DNA of 64,000 bases, taken from Artocarpus heterophyllus. Lineage: Eukaryota; Streptophyta; Magnoliopsida; Rosales; Moraceae. The position numbers and the translations under genes are program-made. Positions 1 through 12,992 of this stretch are shown here, in pieces. How positions within the stretch are numbered: position 1 is the stretch's first letter; each line of letters starts with the position of its first letter. Below the pieces are notes generated by a model. It searched no databases. It had not been told where the DNA came from and saw only the letters and a list, made by a program, of their open reading frames with translations. The stretch is taken from contig CM046350.1 in the NCBI GenBank assembly GCA_025403435.1, forward strand, positions 20,716,324 through 20,780,323, written 5' to 3'.

Positions 1-806
1 CAGCTTTACCCCTTCCATCAAATTCCTTGAGTTTTATAACAAAAAAGGCTAATTTGTTAATTTTTTGCGAGTTAGACATGATATTTTAGTTTTATTAAAT
101 GCTCTTCCCTCACAAAACATTAGTCAGGTGCTAACACTTATCGATTTTAGTCTCTTAGAGTTGGTAAGAAGCAAAAAAGAGGAAAACAAAGGTTAAAAAA
201 TCATTGAAAACTCATTAACAAGCTCATTAAGAATCCCCACCCAAGTTTAAATTTACTTTGCACTAAAAAACTCATTAACGAAAAAATGTTCATCAAAAAA
301 CAAAAATATTAACTTAACAAACCAAAAAAAAATTCTAGTAGAAAAAAAAAAACTAACTAACCAAAATTCTTGCTTTTGTACGGCAAAGTATAAATATTAG
401 ATTTTCTTTTTTTTTGTTTTCGTTGGAGGAGTTTTTTTTTTTCCCCTTATGTATGTTAATAAGCTTATTAATACAAAAAGATAGATTCATGCTTAAATTT
501 TGCATTTAAAGCTTCTTTTTTTTTTTGTGGAACAATTTTTTGGGTTCGTTTGTCAATCAGTCTCTTGTTTCAAAGTAAATTTTGACCTAAGTGTGGATTC
601 TTAATGAGCTTGTTAATAAGTTTCTCAATGATGTTTTTGTTTAAATTTTTTCCCTTTTTCTTGCGTCTTACTAGCTTTAAGAAACTAAAATAGATAAGTT
701 TTAGCTTGGAACTAATGTTTGTCAAGGAAGGGCGTTTAATAAAATTGATAAATCATATTTTTCATTAAATACTGATAGAATTTGACGGAAGGGGGAAAGC
801 TAGAGA
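1..806. mobile_element. Fold-back element with ~250-bp imperfect inverted arms, cut by the window edge
   Basis: Bases 1-262 match the reverse complement of about 571-806, with small gaps. Both arms begin with an AGCTTT-CCCTTCC block, share a block around CTCATTAACAAG, and end at AATTTACTTTG. The 310-bp centre is A/T homopolymer-rich and carries no reading frame. Long terminal inverted repeats with no coding capacity fit a non-autonomous MULE or fold-back transposon. The outer left boundary is outside the window, so no target-site duplication can be tested. Confidence 0.7.
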
Positions 807-2172
807 CGGATAATAGATTAGAAGGCAAAACATACACTTTTAAAGTTTGAGGAATATATTGACACAAATAACATAATTTAGACCTTAAAAAAATCTTTAA
901 AATTTATTCAAATTATAAATATGCGATAAATTCAGATAGTAACAATGACAAATATCCTTATTTGCACCGAGGTTGTCTACTTTAATGTGCCATTTAACAA
1001 GGCCGCATCTTCCATTCATGAATGTACTTTAACTTTCCTGAGAGGCTGAATTTATACATACCATATTCCCCTACTCAACAACAGCGGAAAAAAAGTTGCA
1101 TAAATGTTAAAACCAACAATCCAGCTTCAAGAGCTAGCTGCAACAAATGGTCTTTAAAACGATCGTGATCTGAAGACTGAAGCACCGAGGCCCACTAAAA
1201 AGATGGGCTTTAGTTATAACTATGGACTCTAAATATAAGGACCAATAAAAAAAAGTAAGAATAGAAAGCAAAACCATATACGCATATTCAAACAAATAAT
1301 AAATTACTAATTACTCGGTTGCTACGAAAATTCAAAATCGTTTAAGGTAATTTAAACTATAAAAAGGGTTTAAATTGATATTTTGTGAAGTAATAATTAA
1401 GTTCAGTTTAAATCATGGAGGCAATTTTAAAAGATCAAAACCTTCAAAATTTAAACTTTGCTCCCCCTTAACTTCTTAATGTTTGAACCATTTTGTACAA
1501 TAAAAATTATTCTCATTCTTGTTTTTGTTTCATCAACCGTAATTTTTGAAACACCAGTTTTCGTTTTAAACTTAACGTGATGTGTTATTTACGTTTTAAA
1601 CCTTTACCTTTCAAACATCAGTTTAAAACCACCATTTGAATCATATAGTTTAGAACCTATAGTTTAAACCACAAAGTTTTAAACTACACCGTTTTAAACC
1701 CGTGTACCAAATAAACCACAAATGAAGGTAATAAAAGTATAAGTATTTACTATAATCTTATCAAGACAGGCTTGATAGAGTTTAAACACTTGGCAAAAAA
1801 AAAAACAGAGCCCCTTAAAGCGATGCAGCTTCACATGCTTCTTTAAAGCTATTACTCTAATCTTCTTTTTCTTTTGTTTTTTTAGACCAACAGAAGAATA
1901 AATCTTTCAGGAACTCATACATTATACAACTTTAATCAAGAAATTAAATGAAATTGGACTAATAACTTTGCAACTTTGGTGTCAATTTGGAATACTTTTA
2001 ATTATAAATTGTAGAAAATAATAGAATTCCAAATTGTAAATAAAAACACCCCAAAGAATTAACAGCACTGGTAAATATACAACATCTCTCTCATCACACC
2101 TGCAAGACAACCTATGTTATATTGCACATGTCATAAATATGTTGGGGTTGTGTAGTCCTTGTTCACATACAG

Positions 2173-2210
<38 letters not shown>

Positions 2211-2291
2211 CTGTAACTTATTAGTAGTGTTATATTTTTTTCATAAGAGCTACACGTAACTAGTATTATGCCAACCTTAAGCCTCCAATTA
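807..2291. other. AT-rich intergenic DNA
   Basis: No credible gene. A (TA)n microsatellite lies at about 2180-2209. A stretch at 1470-1700 repeatedly carries GTTTAAAC-like words (TTTAAACC and similar), which may be an eroded MITE, but I could not define its ends. Confidence 0.5.
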
Positions 2292-5097
2292 TTAGCAGAA
2301 ATAAGAACTAAAACTTGCAGACGCTCCAGTAAGTCCGGGTCCAACGCTGTATCCAAAAAGAACCGACGGTATGTGTTGTACTTTGTGATAGTCTTGACCT
2401 GATCCGCCTCCAAGAATCTGTGGCTGCACTTTAAGCACAAAGTCCTTGGGCATGTCGTAGAAATGCAGAAGTTTGAGGTTCCTTAATGTTTTGATGTCGT
2501 TTGGAACCTCCTTCACTAGCGGGCTTGGCCCAAACCTCATCTTCTCGAGAAGGGGTAACGATCCATCGTCAATTCTAAGCCAATTAAGCCCATTCAACTT
2601 TCTTATCTCAAGCAACTTGAGCTTTGGGAAACCACCTTCCTCAACATGCAATTCCTCTCCATCGTGCGCTTGGTAAAGGTGACGATGCTTTAGGCTATGC
2701 AAACATTGGAGGCGTCTGAGTGGGTCATCAGTTAACTTTGAGAAGTACAATCCCAACGTGCGTAGACTCTGAAGCTTTGAGATCCAGTCTGGTAACTTTT
2801 CCAGTGGGCCCTCTAGACAAAGGCTTTGTAGAAAACAAGGAGGACGTGAAATGGTTTGCACGTCTAGAATTTCATCCTCACTTGCCGAGATCAAGTACAG
2901 AAATTCGAGCTTGTTCATCTGCTCGATGGCGGTGCATAGAGTCCTCCCCATTTCTGCAGTCAATTTTGAAATGACCAACATCCTCAATTGCTTCAGCTTC
3001 ACTAGCTCCTTTATGAGACCAACCCCACCAAAATTTGCATCCACACACATCAGCGTTTGTAGCTCCTCTAGACAGCCGACCCCTTCATGAATTCTCACCC
3101 CACGATATGCATTGAAGGAATGAACATTTTTCCCTTCGTAAGTAAAGGCTATAAGATGTCGCAAGTTGCGGAGCTTATTAATCTCGATTGGTAGTTCACG
3201 TATCGGGGTACCTCTAAGATTCAAAGATTGTAGATTGCATAGCTTACCAATGGACTTGGGCAGTACCTTCACATTTGTATCTCTCAAGCTTAAGTACTTC
3301 AAGTGAAATAAATTCCCCACTTGCATCGGAAGAGTGTCAGCAGGAGCATCGGTAAAATCCAACACTTTCAACAGCCTGAATTTTTCAAGTAAATTAACTA
3401 GAAAAGATTTGGTCATTTTGTCGTCGACATTGAAGATAAAAATAGAACGAATCTCAGAATTTTTAAGCACCTTTATAATATTTTTGTACTACCATGGACC
3501 GATAGACTACGACTTTTCCCTTTAGTAAAGTTCCTTTTATCCAATCGTTGACAAAAACCTAATTCGTCAACTTTTAATAGAATGATCTCATGCATCAAGT
3601 CATGAACTCGGCACAATTTATCTATTCCATAATACTCTTCCAACGAAACTAAATTTCGGTTAATAAAGCTCGTTCAAGTATTCTTGAGCAGTTTGTTCCA
3701 TTGTTTTGTCCCTTTGTTCTTTAATAAATCCTTCAGCAATCCACAGTCTGCATAAATTATCATCAAGATGTACATGGTCTTCAGGAAAGATCCCAAAATA
3801 TAAAAAAGCATGATTTGAGATGATAGGGAAGATCGTGATAACTAAGGGACAAAATGTTTGAAACATTTGTAAGATATGGATTGTTTTCGAACTCAGAACT
3901 CAAACTGTTCAATAGGTTCTGAAATTCAAATTCCACCTTCTCTTTGGTGGACAACAAACCAGCTACAGCGGCTATTACAAGTGGCATACCTTGACATTTT
4001 CGAACAATTTCGAGCGACACTTTCTCTAGCTCTTTGGGACAATGCCCTTCAAACTCGAATCGAAATGTCTTTTTGCAAAATAACTTGAAAGCCAATTCTT
4101 GAGATAAAGGCTGTAGCTTGTGAATAAGATCACATGAGGATTCTTTACACGAAGCAGCAATTCCATCACTTCGTGTTGTGATAATTATCCTACTACCTTT
4201 GCTACTATGAGGCAAAGCATGCTTCATCACTGACCAAAAATCCGTATCCCAGACATCATCAAAGAAAATCACATACCACTTTGCCTCCAAATATTGCCTT
4301 AAATGATCAATTAGCTCTTCCATTGTGTTGGTTTCTTCTGCTCCATATGGGTCCGTTTGGCAAATCCTTTTTACCATGATCCTCAACAGCTTCTCAATGT
4401 TGTATGATTGAGACACAGTAATCCAAGCGCGGCAATTGCAGTGTCCTTTCATCATTTCATTATCATAAATTTTTTTTGCAAGAGTGGTCTTACCAATTCC
4501 GCCTTCACCTACCAATGAGATCACGGTGCGCTTAGATCCTCCTTCAATCAACCATCTCATCAGTTCGTCTCGTGTCAACTCTATGCCGACAAGTTCATCT
4601 TCCTCAATAAAAAGGGATCCTAGACGAGGGTCATGCACGCTTGCGTTTGTGCTTCTGCTACTTGACCCTTGTTCCAAGGGCTTCAAACCATATCTATCGC
4701 CCCTATTTTTGATTTCACATAACGACTCTTTAAAATTTTGAATATCAGAAGCCAAGTTGTTATATGGTTTAAGGGCTTTCTTTAGGCGACCTGTTTTGCG
4801 GAGGAAACCGACACATCCACGGTGATGACCACGTTCAGCTACGTCACAAATGTATGCATCCACCACATATTCTATGCGATCGGCCTCCTCCCTAACTTGT
4901 CTCATCCATGCTTTCACGCCCTCACTCATGTCTCCTTTCACCAACCTCGCCTCCGCATCTCTAAGAAAACACTGGATGATCTCCAATTCGTCTTTTAAAC
5001 TCTCCACTTCTCTATGGACTCCCTCGAAGGACTTAGCTTCTTCTACTAGAAGCTCAATCAATTTGATAATGACGGGGGTTAGCACAGTCTCTACCAT
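2292..5097 (-). pseudogene. CC-NB-LRR (CNL, RPM1-like) disease-resistance gene, frameshifted
   Basis: Intracellular immune-receptor family: coiled-coil, nucleotide-binding switch, leucine-rich repeats. The first frame (from ATG at 5097) has an N-terminal Rx-type coiled coil with an EDVID-like RIEYVVDAY. It continues with the P-loop GEGGIGKTTL, kinase-2 IFFDDVWD, RNBS-B GSRIIITTR and a GLPL variant CQGMPL. RNBS-D (FLYFGIFPED) and the winged-helix VHD (for MHD) follow in other frames. LRRs (VGNLFHLKYLSLRDTNV type) fill 2292-3470. There are three breaks: a sixth base in the A-run at 3802-3807, an extra base near 3660-3668, and one missing base near 3475-3482. Each lies in a homopolymer or simple run. 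No intron is needed; summed length is about 920 codons, normal for this family. The motifs are otherwise well kept, so the gene died recently or the breaks are assembly errors. Confidence 0.9.
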
Positions 5098-5683
5098 TTC
5101 TCTCGTTTCTCAAATCTCAAACTAGGCGAAATGAATATAGTTATCTTCCTTTTGTTTTTTTGGTTTATATCAAATAAAACATGTCACTTTGTAGTTTACT
5201 CAACATAGCACGAAAGTTGTGTGATGGAGGTGTAGGACCACTCCTTGTCTTGAGAAAAGAAAACAAAAGAGATAAAAAGAAAAAGAAGAAGACAAAATAA
5301 GAGGAAGAAAAACGAATAGAGGAACACGGTTTTAACGCGGAGAGGGAAGTGGCTTATAAATTGAGCTCCTTTTCTCCTTTCTTAATATCTCATTCTCTAT
5401 CTCCTTTTTCCAAAGTTTAATTTTTTTCTTACTTTTTTTTTTGTAGTTTTTTTTTTATTTTAAGAGAGATAATTGTGTGGTATTTTTTATATTTTCTTGA
5501 GAGAAAGGTTTCTATTATTCTCTCTTTGTGATCTAGAGATAACAATTTTTTCACATTTTAATAACGAGATCTTTTTATACTTGTTACATAAACTTAATCA
5601 AATTTAAGTGAACTATGTTAAATATTTGTGTCTATTTTACTTCAATTTTATTTATTTTTGGTGTTTGTTGCACCAAGTTGCAC
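5098..5683. other. Upstream region of the CNL pseudogene
   Basis: Purine-rich (5250-5330) then T-rich sequence that presumably holds the former promoter. No core promoter element can be picked out with confidence. Confidence 0.4.
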
Positions 5684-5897
5684 TCTGCATATAAAGATCT
5701 AATTTGCATGCCGCCATTGACAATTTAGTGGCCTGAAGAAAAGAACCAATGCAAAGCGAATAATATCGAGGGTCAATTTCCCACTTCAAATCTGCATATA
5801 AAAGTCTAATTTGCTCACCGCTATTGACAATTTAGTGCTCCAAAGAAAAGAACCAATGCAAAGCGAATAATTTTGAGGGGTCAATTTCCTACTTCAA
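5684..5897. repeat. Tandem duplication, two copies of a 107-bp unit
   Basis: 5684-5790 and 5791-5897 both start TCTGCATATAAA and share AAGAACCAATGCAAAGCGAA near the same offset. They differ at scattered single bases. Non-coding. Confidence 0.9.
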
Positions 5898-6269
5898 ACC
5901 TCGGGAATATTTCAGTTATTCCTCTGCAAAACAAACAAAAGTGTAGAATACTAGCTAAATTACTATTCTAGCACGTTTCTTGACAAGTCCTGAAGTATAA
6001 TAATAATAATAATAAAGTAGGAAAAAGTAAATTGGTGCAGTATGTGAAAGCAATTTTTTTTTACCAAAAAAGAAAGGTTAGTTCTTTCTATTGAGATCTG
6101 TATGTGTATTAGGGGAACAATTTTGCTAAAATTTTATAAATTAACTCGGAATGTTTGCTGAAATCATAGAAAATACTTTATGCCCTGGTTCACTAGTTTA
6201 AATTGTGTTAGTTTGAAATTTTTAGTTTGAATATAAAAATTTGAATTGTGTAGTTTATATAGTAATTTA
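5898..6269. other. AT-rich intergenic DNA
   Basis: Contains a short (TAA)n run at about 6000-6015. Nothing else recognised. Confidence 0.4.
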
Positions 6270-6389
6270 GGAACCTGTTTGGTTCGAGTATTTGAATTGA
6301 GTATTTGAATGAAGATTTAAATTTTTGTGAGAGAAAATACTGTAGCAAAATAATTTGAACCGTGATTCAAACCACGAAACAAACGCACC
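6270..6389. mobile_element. Tourist-like (PIF/Harbinger) MITE, 120 bp
   Basis: Terminal inverted repeats GGAACCTGTTTGGTTCG and, reverse-complemented, GGTGCGTTTGTTTCG. Flanked by TTA at 6267-6269 and 6390-6392, the 3-bp target duplication expected of this superfamily. No coding capacity. Confidence 0.75.
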
Positions 6390-6392
6390 TTA

Positions 6393-7243
6393 AATTAGCG
6401 TGTGAATGTGTAGTTAAAATATTAATTTAAATAGGATATCCAATCTGAATTTGTATGAATTAATATTAAAAGCTCCAGTTTGAAACATGAAAAAATTATT
6501 TAATTAAAGAATATATATAAAATATGTAAAAAGAAGTTATTTAATTAAAAAATAATATGAAGTAATAGTGTTAAATTATAGATACAGATATATGTGAGTG
6601 AAATCACTGTTAAATATTGGTTCAAAATTTTGAAATAGAAGAAGGGTTTGAACTTTAAGCTCAGTTTGTGCTATCAATTTAGTTCAAATTAAATATTTGT
6701 TAAAAAATCAATTTAAACTGTGATTGTGGTTCAAACTGAACTGCACTAGAATGAAACAATCAAACATGGTCTGTTTGATATTATTCTCAAAGTTTTTAGA
6801 AATATTTTTACCCTTTTTTAAAATAAAAATTTTAAAAATATTATCAACATAATTTTTAAAACAAAATTATTTTTTAAAATAAAATTATTTTTACCTATAT
6901 TAAAAACACTGCCTAACAAATCATTAACTTTGAAAATTTAGCAATGAGGAGTTACGTATTCCGCCCTAAGCCTCAAAATCCATTATATTGTTTATGAAAA
7001 AAAAAATGAAAAACAAAAAGACTTTGGAAAATGGGAAAGGCAAAGCACAAGCTGACTTTAAAGATTTTTTACATCAAATGTCTATTCAATATTTATAAAG
7101 TTTTCGTAAAATCTGTTTATTTATGTAATTTGTTAATATCGGATGAGTGTCATGGATCCAAGATTTGAATGGAACGGGCACACATAGAGATATAATTTGC
7201 AATTCACAGGAAGAAAAACAAAAAGGTCTAATTTGTTTAACTA

Positions 7244-7283
<40 letters not shown>

Positions 7284-7486
7284 AAAAGTTTATATATATA
7301 TATTTGAAAAGTTAACTAACTATCTTAAAAGTGTGAATAAAAGTTACTGTTCGTGTTTGGGTAGTTCAATACGCACCGTATTGGTGCTTTTCTTTTAATT
7401 CGAAATTTCTTTTCTTTTCTTTTCTATCATTTCTTTTACCGTTTCACGTGCTACCTCTCACTATAAGTAGTATGTTTTTAGTCTTA
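6393..7486. other. AT-rich intergenic DNA with a TA microsatellite
   Basis: A (TA)n tract at about 7246-7280 is followed by two copies of TATATATTTGAAAAGTT. Words such as TTTAAACTGTGATTGTGG near 6715 resemble MITE ends, but no paired end was found. Confidence 0.45.
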
Positions 7487-7653
7487 TAGGGTGTTCAAAA
7501 GAGTGGGAGAAACCGTTACTTAGAACTGTTTTTACTGTAGTATGTAAAAATTTTACACTAAAGCGATTTTTTTTATTGTTACTATAGCATGTAGAGCTTT
7601 ACATTGTTTATAACTAAAAAAGTGATGGGAACCACTTTTACCAAACAGCCCCT
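7487..7653. mobile_element. hAT-type MITE, 167 bp (family member 1)
   Basis: Ends TAGGGTGTTC and CAGCCCCT. Flanks TAGTCTTA (7479-7486) and TAGTCTTG (7654-7661) form an 8-bp target duplication with one mismatch. The interior has words shared with copies near 19.4, 22.9 and 46.5 kb: a TACTGTAGTATG-like block and a CTATAGCATG-like block. Non-coding. Confidence 0.75.
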
Positions 7654-7967
7654 TAGTCTTGTTTTATTCAAAAGATCATTTTCATCTTTAGATGTTATAA
7701 CCCTACTACTCATAAAATGATATGTCCTAATCTAATATGTAGAGTATTTTTTAGACTTGGTCTCACTATTCTTTATAACAAAGTTATAACATCATAGGAT
7801 TAAATAGGATTACTCATTTTATTCGCCCTGACATCACGATAGGGACATCAAAATGATTGCTCATTTAAGAGCAATTTATTGCTTCGTTGCACAAAAGAAA
7901 GAACTTATTAAGAGTAACTTAAAGGCTTTCTTTCCTAATGAACTTATTTAAATATATACACTATTTA

Positions 7968-8083
7968 GGATATGTTTGATACACAATATTGTATTATATT
8001 GTTTTGTATTGCATTGTATTGTATTGTATTATATTATATACAGAAAATGCAATACAATATAAAACGGTGTATTAAATAAGCCC
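7968..8083. mobile_element. Tourist-like palindromic MITE, 116 bp (twin 1)
   Basis: Ends GGATATGTTTGATACAC and (reverse complement) GGGCTTATTTAATACAC. TTA flanks at 7965-7967 and 8084-8086. The interior is built from TTGTATTG-like words and can fold on itself. Confidence 0.8.
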
Positions 8084-8385
8084 TTAGTAAATTTATGTCA
8101 TCCATATTGCACTTCTCTTAACATTTAATGTATTTTAACATGCATTATTGAAGTTTTTTTTTTTTTGTTTTAATCTGCCTTTATTCAATGATTAGGAGAT
8201 AAACTTTTTAATTCCTTTTTGAAGTTTTTTACATACACATGTTACCTTTCTTTGATTTTGAGTATTATAAAATTGCTTATTGTAATTCTTATTTGTTTTA
8301 AGAAACATTATATTCAACAATTTTTAGTCATTTTTGCTATAAAAAAAATTGTCTTCGGTTACATCAAAATGAATCAATACTTTAA

Positions 8386-8501
8386 GGGCTTGTTTAGCAC
8401 ATCGTATTATATTGTATTGTATTACATTGCATTTTTTGTATATAATATAATACAATACAATGTAATGTAATACAATATAATACGGTGTACCAAACATGCC
8501 C
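8386..8501. mobile_element. Tourist-like palindromic MITE, 116 bp (twin 2)
   Basis: Same length as the element at 7968. Ends GGGCTTGTTTAGCACA and (reverse complement) GGGCATGTTTGGTACAC. TAA target duplication at 8383-8385 and 8502-8504. The arms are near-perfect complements made of TATTGTATTG and CAATACAATA words. Confidence 0.85.
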
Positions 8502-8504
8502 TAA

Positions 8505-9271
8505 CTCATTTATAAAAATTTATGAAGAAAATACTTCAAGCTAGCTTAGATTATTACACATAGTAGAATTTTTTTAACATGCTAGGAATATAAAAGTGAA
8601 ACTTTAAAATAATGCTAATTTTACCTCAAACCTTCTTCAAGTTAAAGATAAATTATGGGAAAATGCTTCAAACTAAAGAGTTAATAAAATATTATTTTTA
8701 TTTGATGATAATGTATAATGATCGTAAATTGTACCTGAAATAAGATTTCGAGCAAAAAAAGTTATACTTTAAATTAAAATTTTGTGTTGTCTTCCTTCTA
8801 ATAAGATTTGTACTTTTAAAAAATAATGAGAGGGTTGGAAGTATTTTTTTGGCTAATTATTTTCAATGTAAATTTTCTTCTTCATTCTAGACTATTCTTA
8901 TAACGTGATAAAATTGGCATAAAAACTTTTATTTTTGATGGGAAAATGCAAGTATATTAGTTGTTTTAAAATAATTCAACGAGTTGTATTTTAATATCTT
9001 ATAATATTTAAATGTTTCATGTAGTAAATATTATAATATTTAAATAATTTTAGGATGCTAAGACTGATCATTGATGTATGATAATTGATTGCGGATAAAA
9101 TGATCATCATGTGAAGATTTAGTTTGGAAGTGAAAAGGAATAAAATGGAAGCAAAATGGTGATGTACTTTCAATTTCAGAATTATGTATAATGTACAGGC
9201 CCTGTAGAAACTATTGCGAAAAGAATAAAGAAGAGGAATATAAGAGAAAGATGGGACCGAAGGGTGTATTT
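8505..9271. other. AT-rich intergenic DNA
   Basis: Homopolymer-rich. No gene, repeat or RNA signal found. Confidence 0.4.
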
Positions 9272-10218
9272 GTAGCAAGGATGATAATGTATACTTGTGG
9301 TAAGGATGAAATTGTATACGTTGATAAAGTCGTCAAGATTTTAATTTACATATAATATTGACAGAAATTTTAACATTGACAAATATTTTAAAAAATATAT
9401 AAATCTTGAGAAAAATTTAAGATTGTTTCTTGAAACTTTACAAAATGTTAAAATAAATAATATTTTTTAATTTGAACTATTAATTTAATAATATAGATAA
9501 TATATTTTTTTGTCAAATATAAGAGTTGTATCCTATAATGAATAGGAATTCATTATAATTATATGTATATATATTAATTATGATTTCAATATTATTTTAC
9601 ATATCCATACAAACAAGACATAACAATGTAATAGATTACATAAAAATTAATGGTAAGATATCATATAGTGCATACAAATTTCAAGTTTGTCTAATACAAA
9701 AAAGAGTTCCTAGTAAGTTGGAAAGTGTTAAGTAGATTTTGATCTTGATCAAAATAATACATTTGCCAAAATTAGTCCTTTAGTAGTTCCATATGTAATT
9801 GGCATTGTGTCACATTTATGTTTTTTAGTCTTTTCCTACTGCCAATCTTTAAATGGGAAATGTTAGTTAATCCATAAATAATAAATTATTTAAATACTAA
9901 ATAAGTTTTAATTATTATTTTTCATTGTTTTTAGGTTGAATAATGTTAATCACATTTTATTGAAAAAGAATAAAAAGGAGAATGTACAACAATATTGATT
10001 GTTGTGCAAAAAACAAAAAGAAAAAAGAAAAGAAAATTTTCTCAATATTTTTGAGCATTTTTTAGATATTTTCAAAAATATATTGGATATTTATTGATAT
10101 TCACTAAATTTATGGATATATATGGACATTTTACGGATATTCAAAAAAGATATTTTCTCCCCCATTATTCATGTCAAGACTTAAAAATATAGACAATGTC
10201 ATGGACATTTTATCCATG
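9272..10218. repeat. Dispersed non-coding repeat (relative at 37833-38450)
   Basis: Shares with 37833-38450 the order of several blocks: GTCAAGATTTT, an AAACTTTACAAAATG block, ATATTTTTGAGCATTTTT-like words and a terminal GGACATTTTATCCATG. The ends resemble inverted AGCAAGGATGA...AATGT. No reading frame. Probably a non-autonomous DNA transposon, but target duplications were not identified. Confidence 0.5.
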
Positions 10219-10898
10219 ATTTAAAGTTATATAAAAAAGCATTAATAATTTTGTTAAAAAAAGAAGTCCAATCAATCAACTTTCAAGCCCAAAAGTTAAC
10301 TCTAAATAAATTAAGGAATCCGTCCAAGATGGCTTGTATTTTTATTTTTAAATAGTAAAAAAAGAAAGCATAAGTTAAAACTTTTTAACTAATGTTTGGA
10401 TAATACGCGGAAATTTTTTTTTTTAATTTTAGAAGAGTTTTTGTATTGATTTAATTAAATGAGACAAAAGCTTTTATTATTATAAAAAGTAATGTAGTAT
10501 AAAGATGTAGATGGAATTTGTAATTGTTATTTACAAAGAGAAGGTAAAAAGGTAAATAAAAAAGATTTTCTGTAAGTGTTTTTTTCACAATCACAAAAAA
10601 GGTGGTTTACTCTAAAAGTGCTTTTACAAGCTAAAGGCTCAATCACCTTATTCACCCAAGCATGTCCAATGACAACTTTTGACCTAAATAAGTTAAAAGC
10701 AGCTAATTTTTAAGGAGAGTGAGGGAATTATTCCAAATTAAAGGTGGAATAAAAAATAATAGCATTATATTTTGCTAAAGGTAGTAAATAGCATATTAAA
10801 TTGAAACTTGAATTTGTTGATTAATTAAATTACAAAAGCACCCTAGACCAAGCTCAAATCATATTCCACTTTTCAGCCCAAAAAAAAAAAAAAGCTAT
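10219..10898. other. AT-rich intergenic DNA
   Basis: Nothing recognised. Confidence 0.4.
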
Positions 10899-10903
10899 AA
10901 TCA

Positions 10904-12992
10904 TGTAACGTCCCGAAATTAATTAAATGCTATTAGTGTGGAAGATGATGGATTAGTGTGCCAAATTGTAATATGACTTTAATCTAAACATTTTGCAATG
11001 ATTTGCTAATCAATTTGATTTTAAATTATTTTAGTTATTTTTATTTGTTATTTTGAACATTTGAAACAAAACAATTTGTCAAATACCAACCACGTCTTTT
11101 TTCAAAACCGTGGATGGTATATGGTTTTCTTTCACTAGTTTTGTTTCCCTTCTCTTTATTTAATCTCTCCTTCTCCTTCTCTTTCCCTCACTCACTCAGC
11201 ACACTCTCTCTCTTTCTCTCACTCTCTCGTCTCACTCTCTCCTCCTCTCTAACTGCCTCTCTCTCTCTCTCCTTCTCTCAAATTTTTGATTCAAAAATAA
11301 GCCCAAGCTTCTTTTTTCAATAAATTAGAAGCTCAGAAGCACGTTTGAGCAACTACAACTTCGAATCAAAGATTAAATCAAAGTTAGTTTTTAAATTCTA
11401 AGCTTTTTTCTAAAATTTTCCAATTTTCTTAGCATTTTGAAATCCAAGCTTCCTTAAGCTTAAAAAACCTTTAATCTAAGTTAGTAAAACTTAAAACATC
11501 TAGAATATAGGCTTGGTTTGATTAAAAAAGGATTTAAATCAAGATTTTCTATTTTTCTCCATTTTACACATTTTTAGATTTTCTTGAATTTTTCTATGCA
11601 AATCTTATTTAAACTAGTTTAAAGGTATTCTATTATGTTTTTCTATTATCTATAAGTGTTTTTCATGCGTAGGAATTGAGAAAACAGGTGAACATGAGAA
11701 TTGGGTTGGGGAGGCTAAAACCCAATTCTGAAAAATTCTAGAATTTTTCAATTTGGCAAGCCGAATTCATGAGTCCGGCAGGCCAAACCTGGAGAATTTT
11801 GGCAGGCTGGACCAGGGGGACCGGCAGGTCGACCGGGCATAGTAAAAATTTGTTGTTTTTTATCTGTTTTCACCATTTTGAACCCCGATTCAGATTTTAA
11901 TCTTGCCATATGATTTTATAAACATAAATGGCACACTAGGACACCATGACATAGTTTAGTAACATAGGATATCTTAAACTAGATACTGATAAAACTAGTT
12001 CCTATTTAAGGTTGTTCGTAATTCCGTGGAGCTATCGTATAGCTGATTGGGACTGTAGTGTAGGACATCACACGAATATTGAGGTAGGACTTCTACCCCT
12101 ATCCTTGGTAGCCAAGTTTTTAAATGATTTTGGCCTCAAAAGGATTTTTATCAAAATGTTTTCAGTGATTGATTGAAAAAGGATTTTTATTGGTTGTTTT
12201 CACAAACAGTAGATTGAAGTGATTTTCATAATGAACCACATAATGAATGTAAATGAAAATACTTGGTAAAAAGATATTTTAATAACTATAGAAATACATA
12301 GATGAGCATGATGCCACATTCAAAAATCGGGTCATGTAGCGTGCGTCCTTGGGGGCAGGTCTCAAAACCCAACAAGGCCACTACAATGGTGATAATTATG
12401 GTTTGCCCAAGAATGATAAAAAGGTACTTTCTGGATGAACTGATTTTAATAAGATTAATTTAAATAGATATTTATCTATTTAATTCTGTTTTCTAACTAT
12501 TTTTCTTGAAAGATAAATTTTATATTTAAATTGTTTACCTATTTTAAAGCATAGTCCTACTGAGCCTTTCGCTCACTTTTTATTTGTTTTTAAACCTTTT
12601 TTCCCTAGGTGGAATTCAGCTTAGAATTGACGAAGGGTCCGCCGACCGAACTTGTGAGCAGTAGAAGACTTGAGTACGTTATTTGTATAAATTAATCAAG
12701 GCATGTATTATTTTAATTTCCCTCTCTATTTTGGGACTGTAGTTGTAATTTACATATTGTCGATACTATGTGTGTGCACAAGTTATGGGCCCAGTGGGAC
12801 CCAACGTGCATTTCTCTCTTTTCATTATTTTATCTTGTTCTATTTTGTTTGTTTTATTATCATAAATATTTGTTTAAAAAGTTTAAAATTGTCACATCTT
12901 TTTTATAATTAATTAAATTCTTTAACTTGTGTTTAATTAAAATTTTAACTTAATTAATCCGCCACGTCACCTCCATACTCTAGGGCTTGACA
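10904..12992 (+). mobile_element. Solo LTR, Gypsy-like (LTR family A)
   Basis: Starts TGTAACGTCCC and ends GGGCTTGACA, the TG...CA termini of LTRs. Flanked by a perfect 5-bp duplication AATCA (10899-10903 and 12993-12997). Length 2089 bp. No gag-pol inside or beside it, so it is a solo LTR left by unequal recombination. The TGTAACRYCCC start matches the Tekay-like LTR at 58997-61847, but the rest differs. At 11752-11840 it has a cluster of GGCAAGCCGAA / CCGGCAGG-like palindromic words, and one more near 12640. The CT-rich tract 11170-11280 may be transcribed leader. Confidence 0.88.

Noticed and set aside
11114..11323. Ser/Phe/Leu-rich open frame
   Set aside because: It is the translation of a CT-rich tract inside solo LTR A; no family resemblance.
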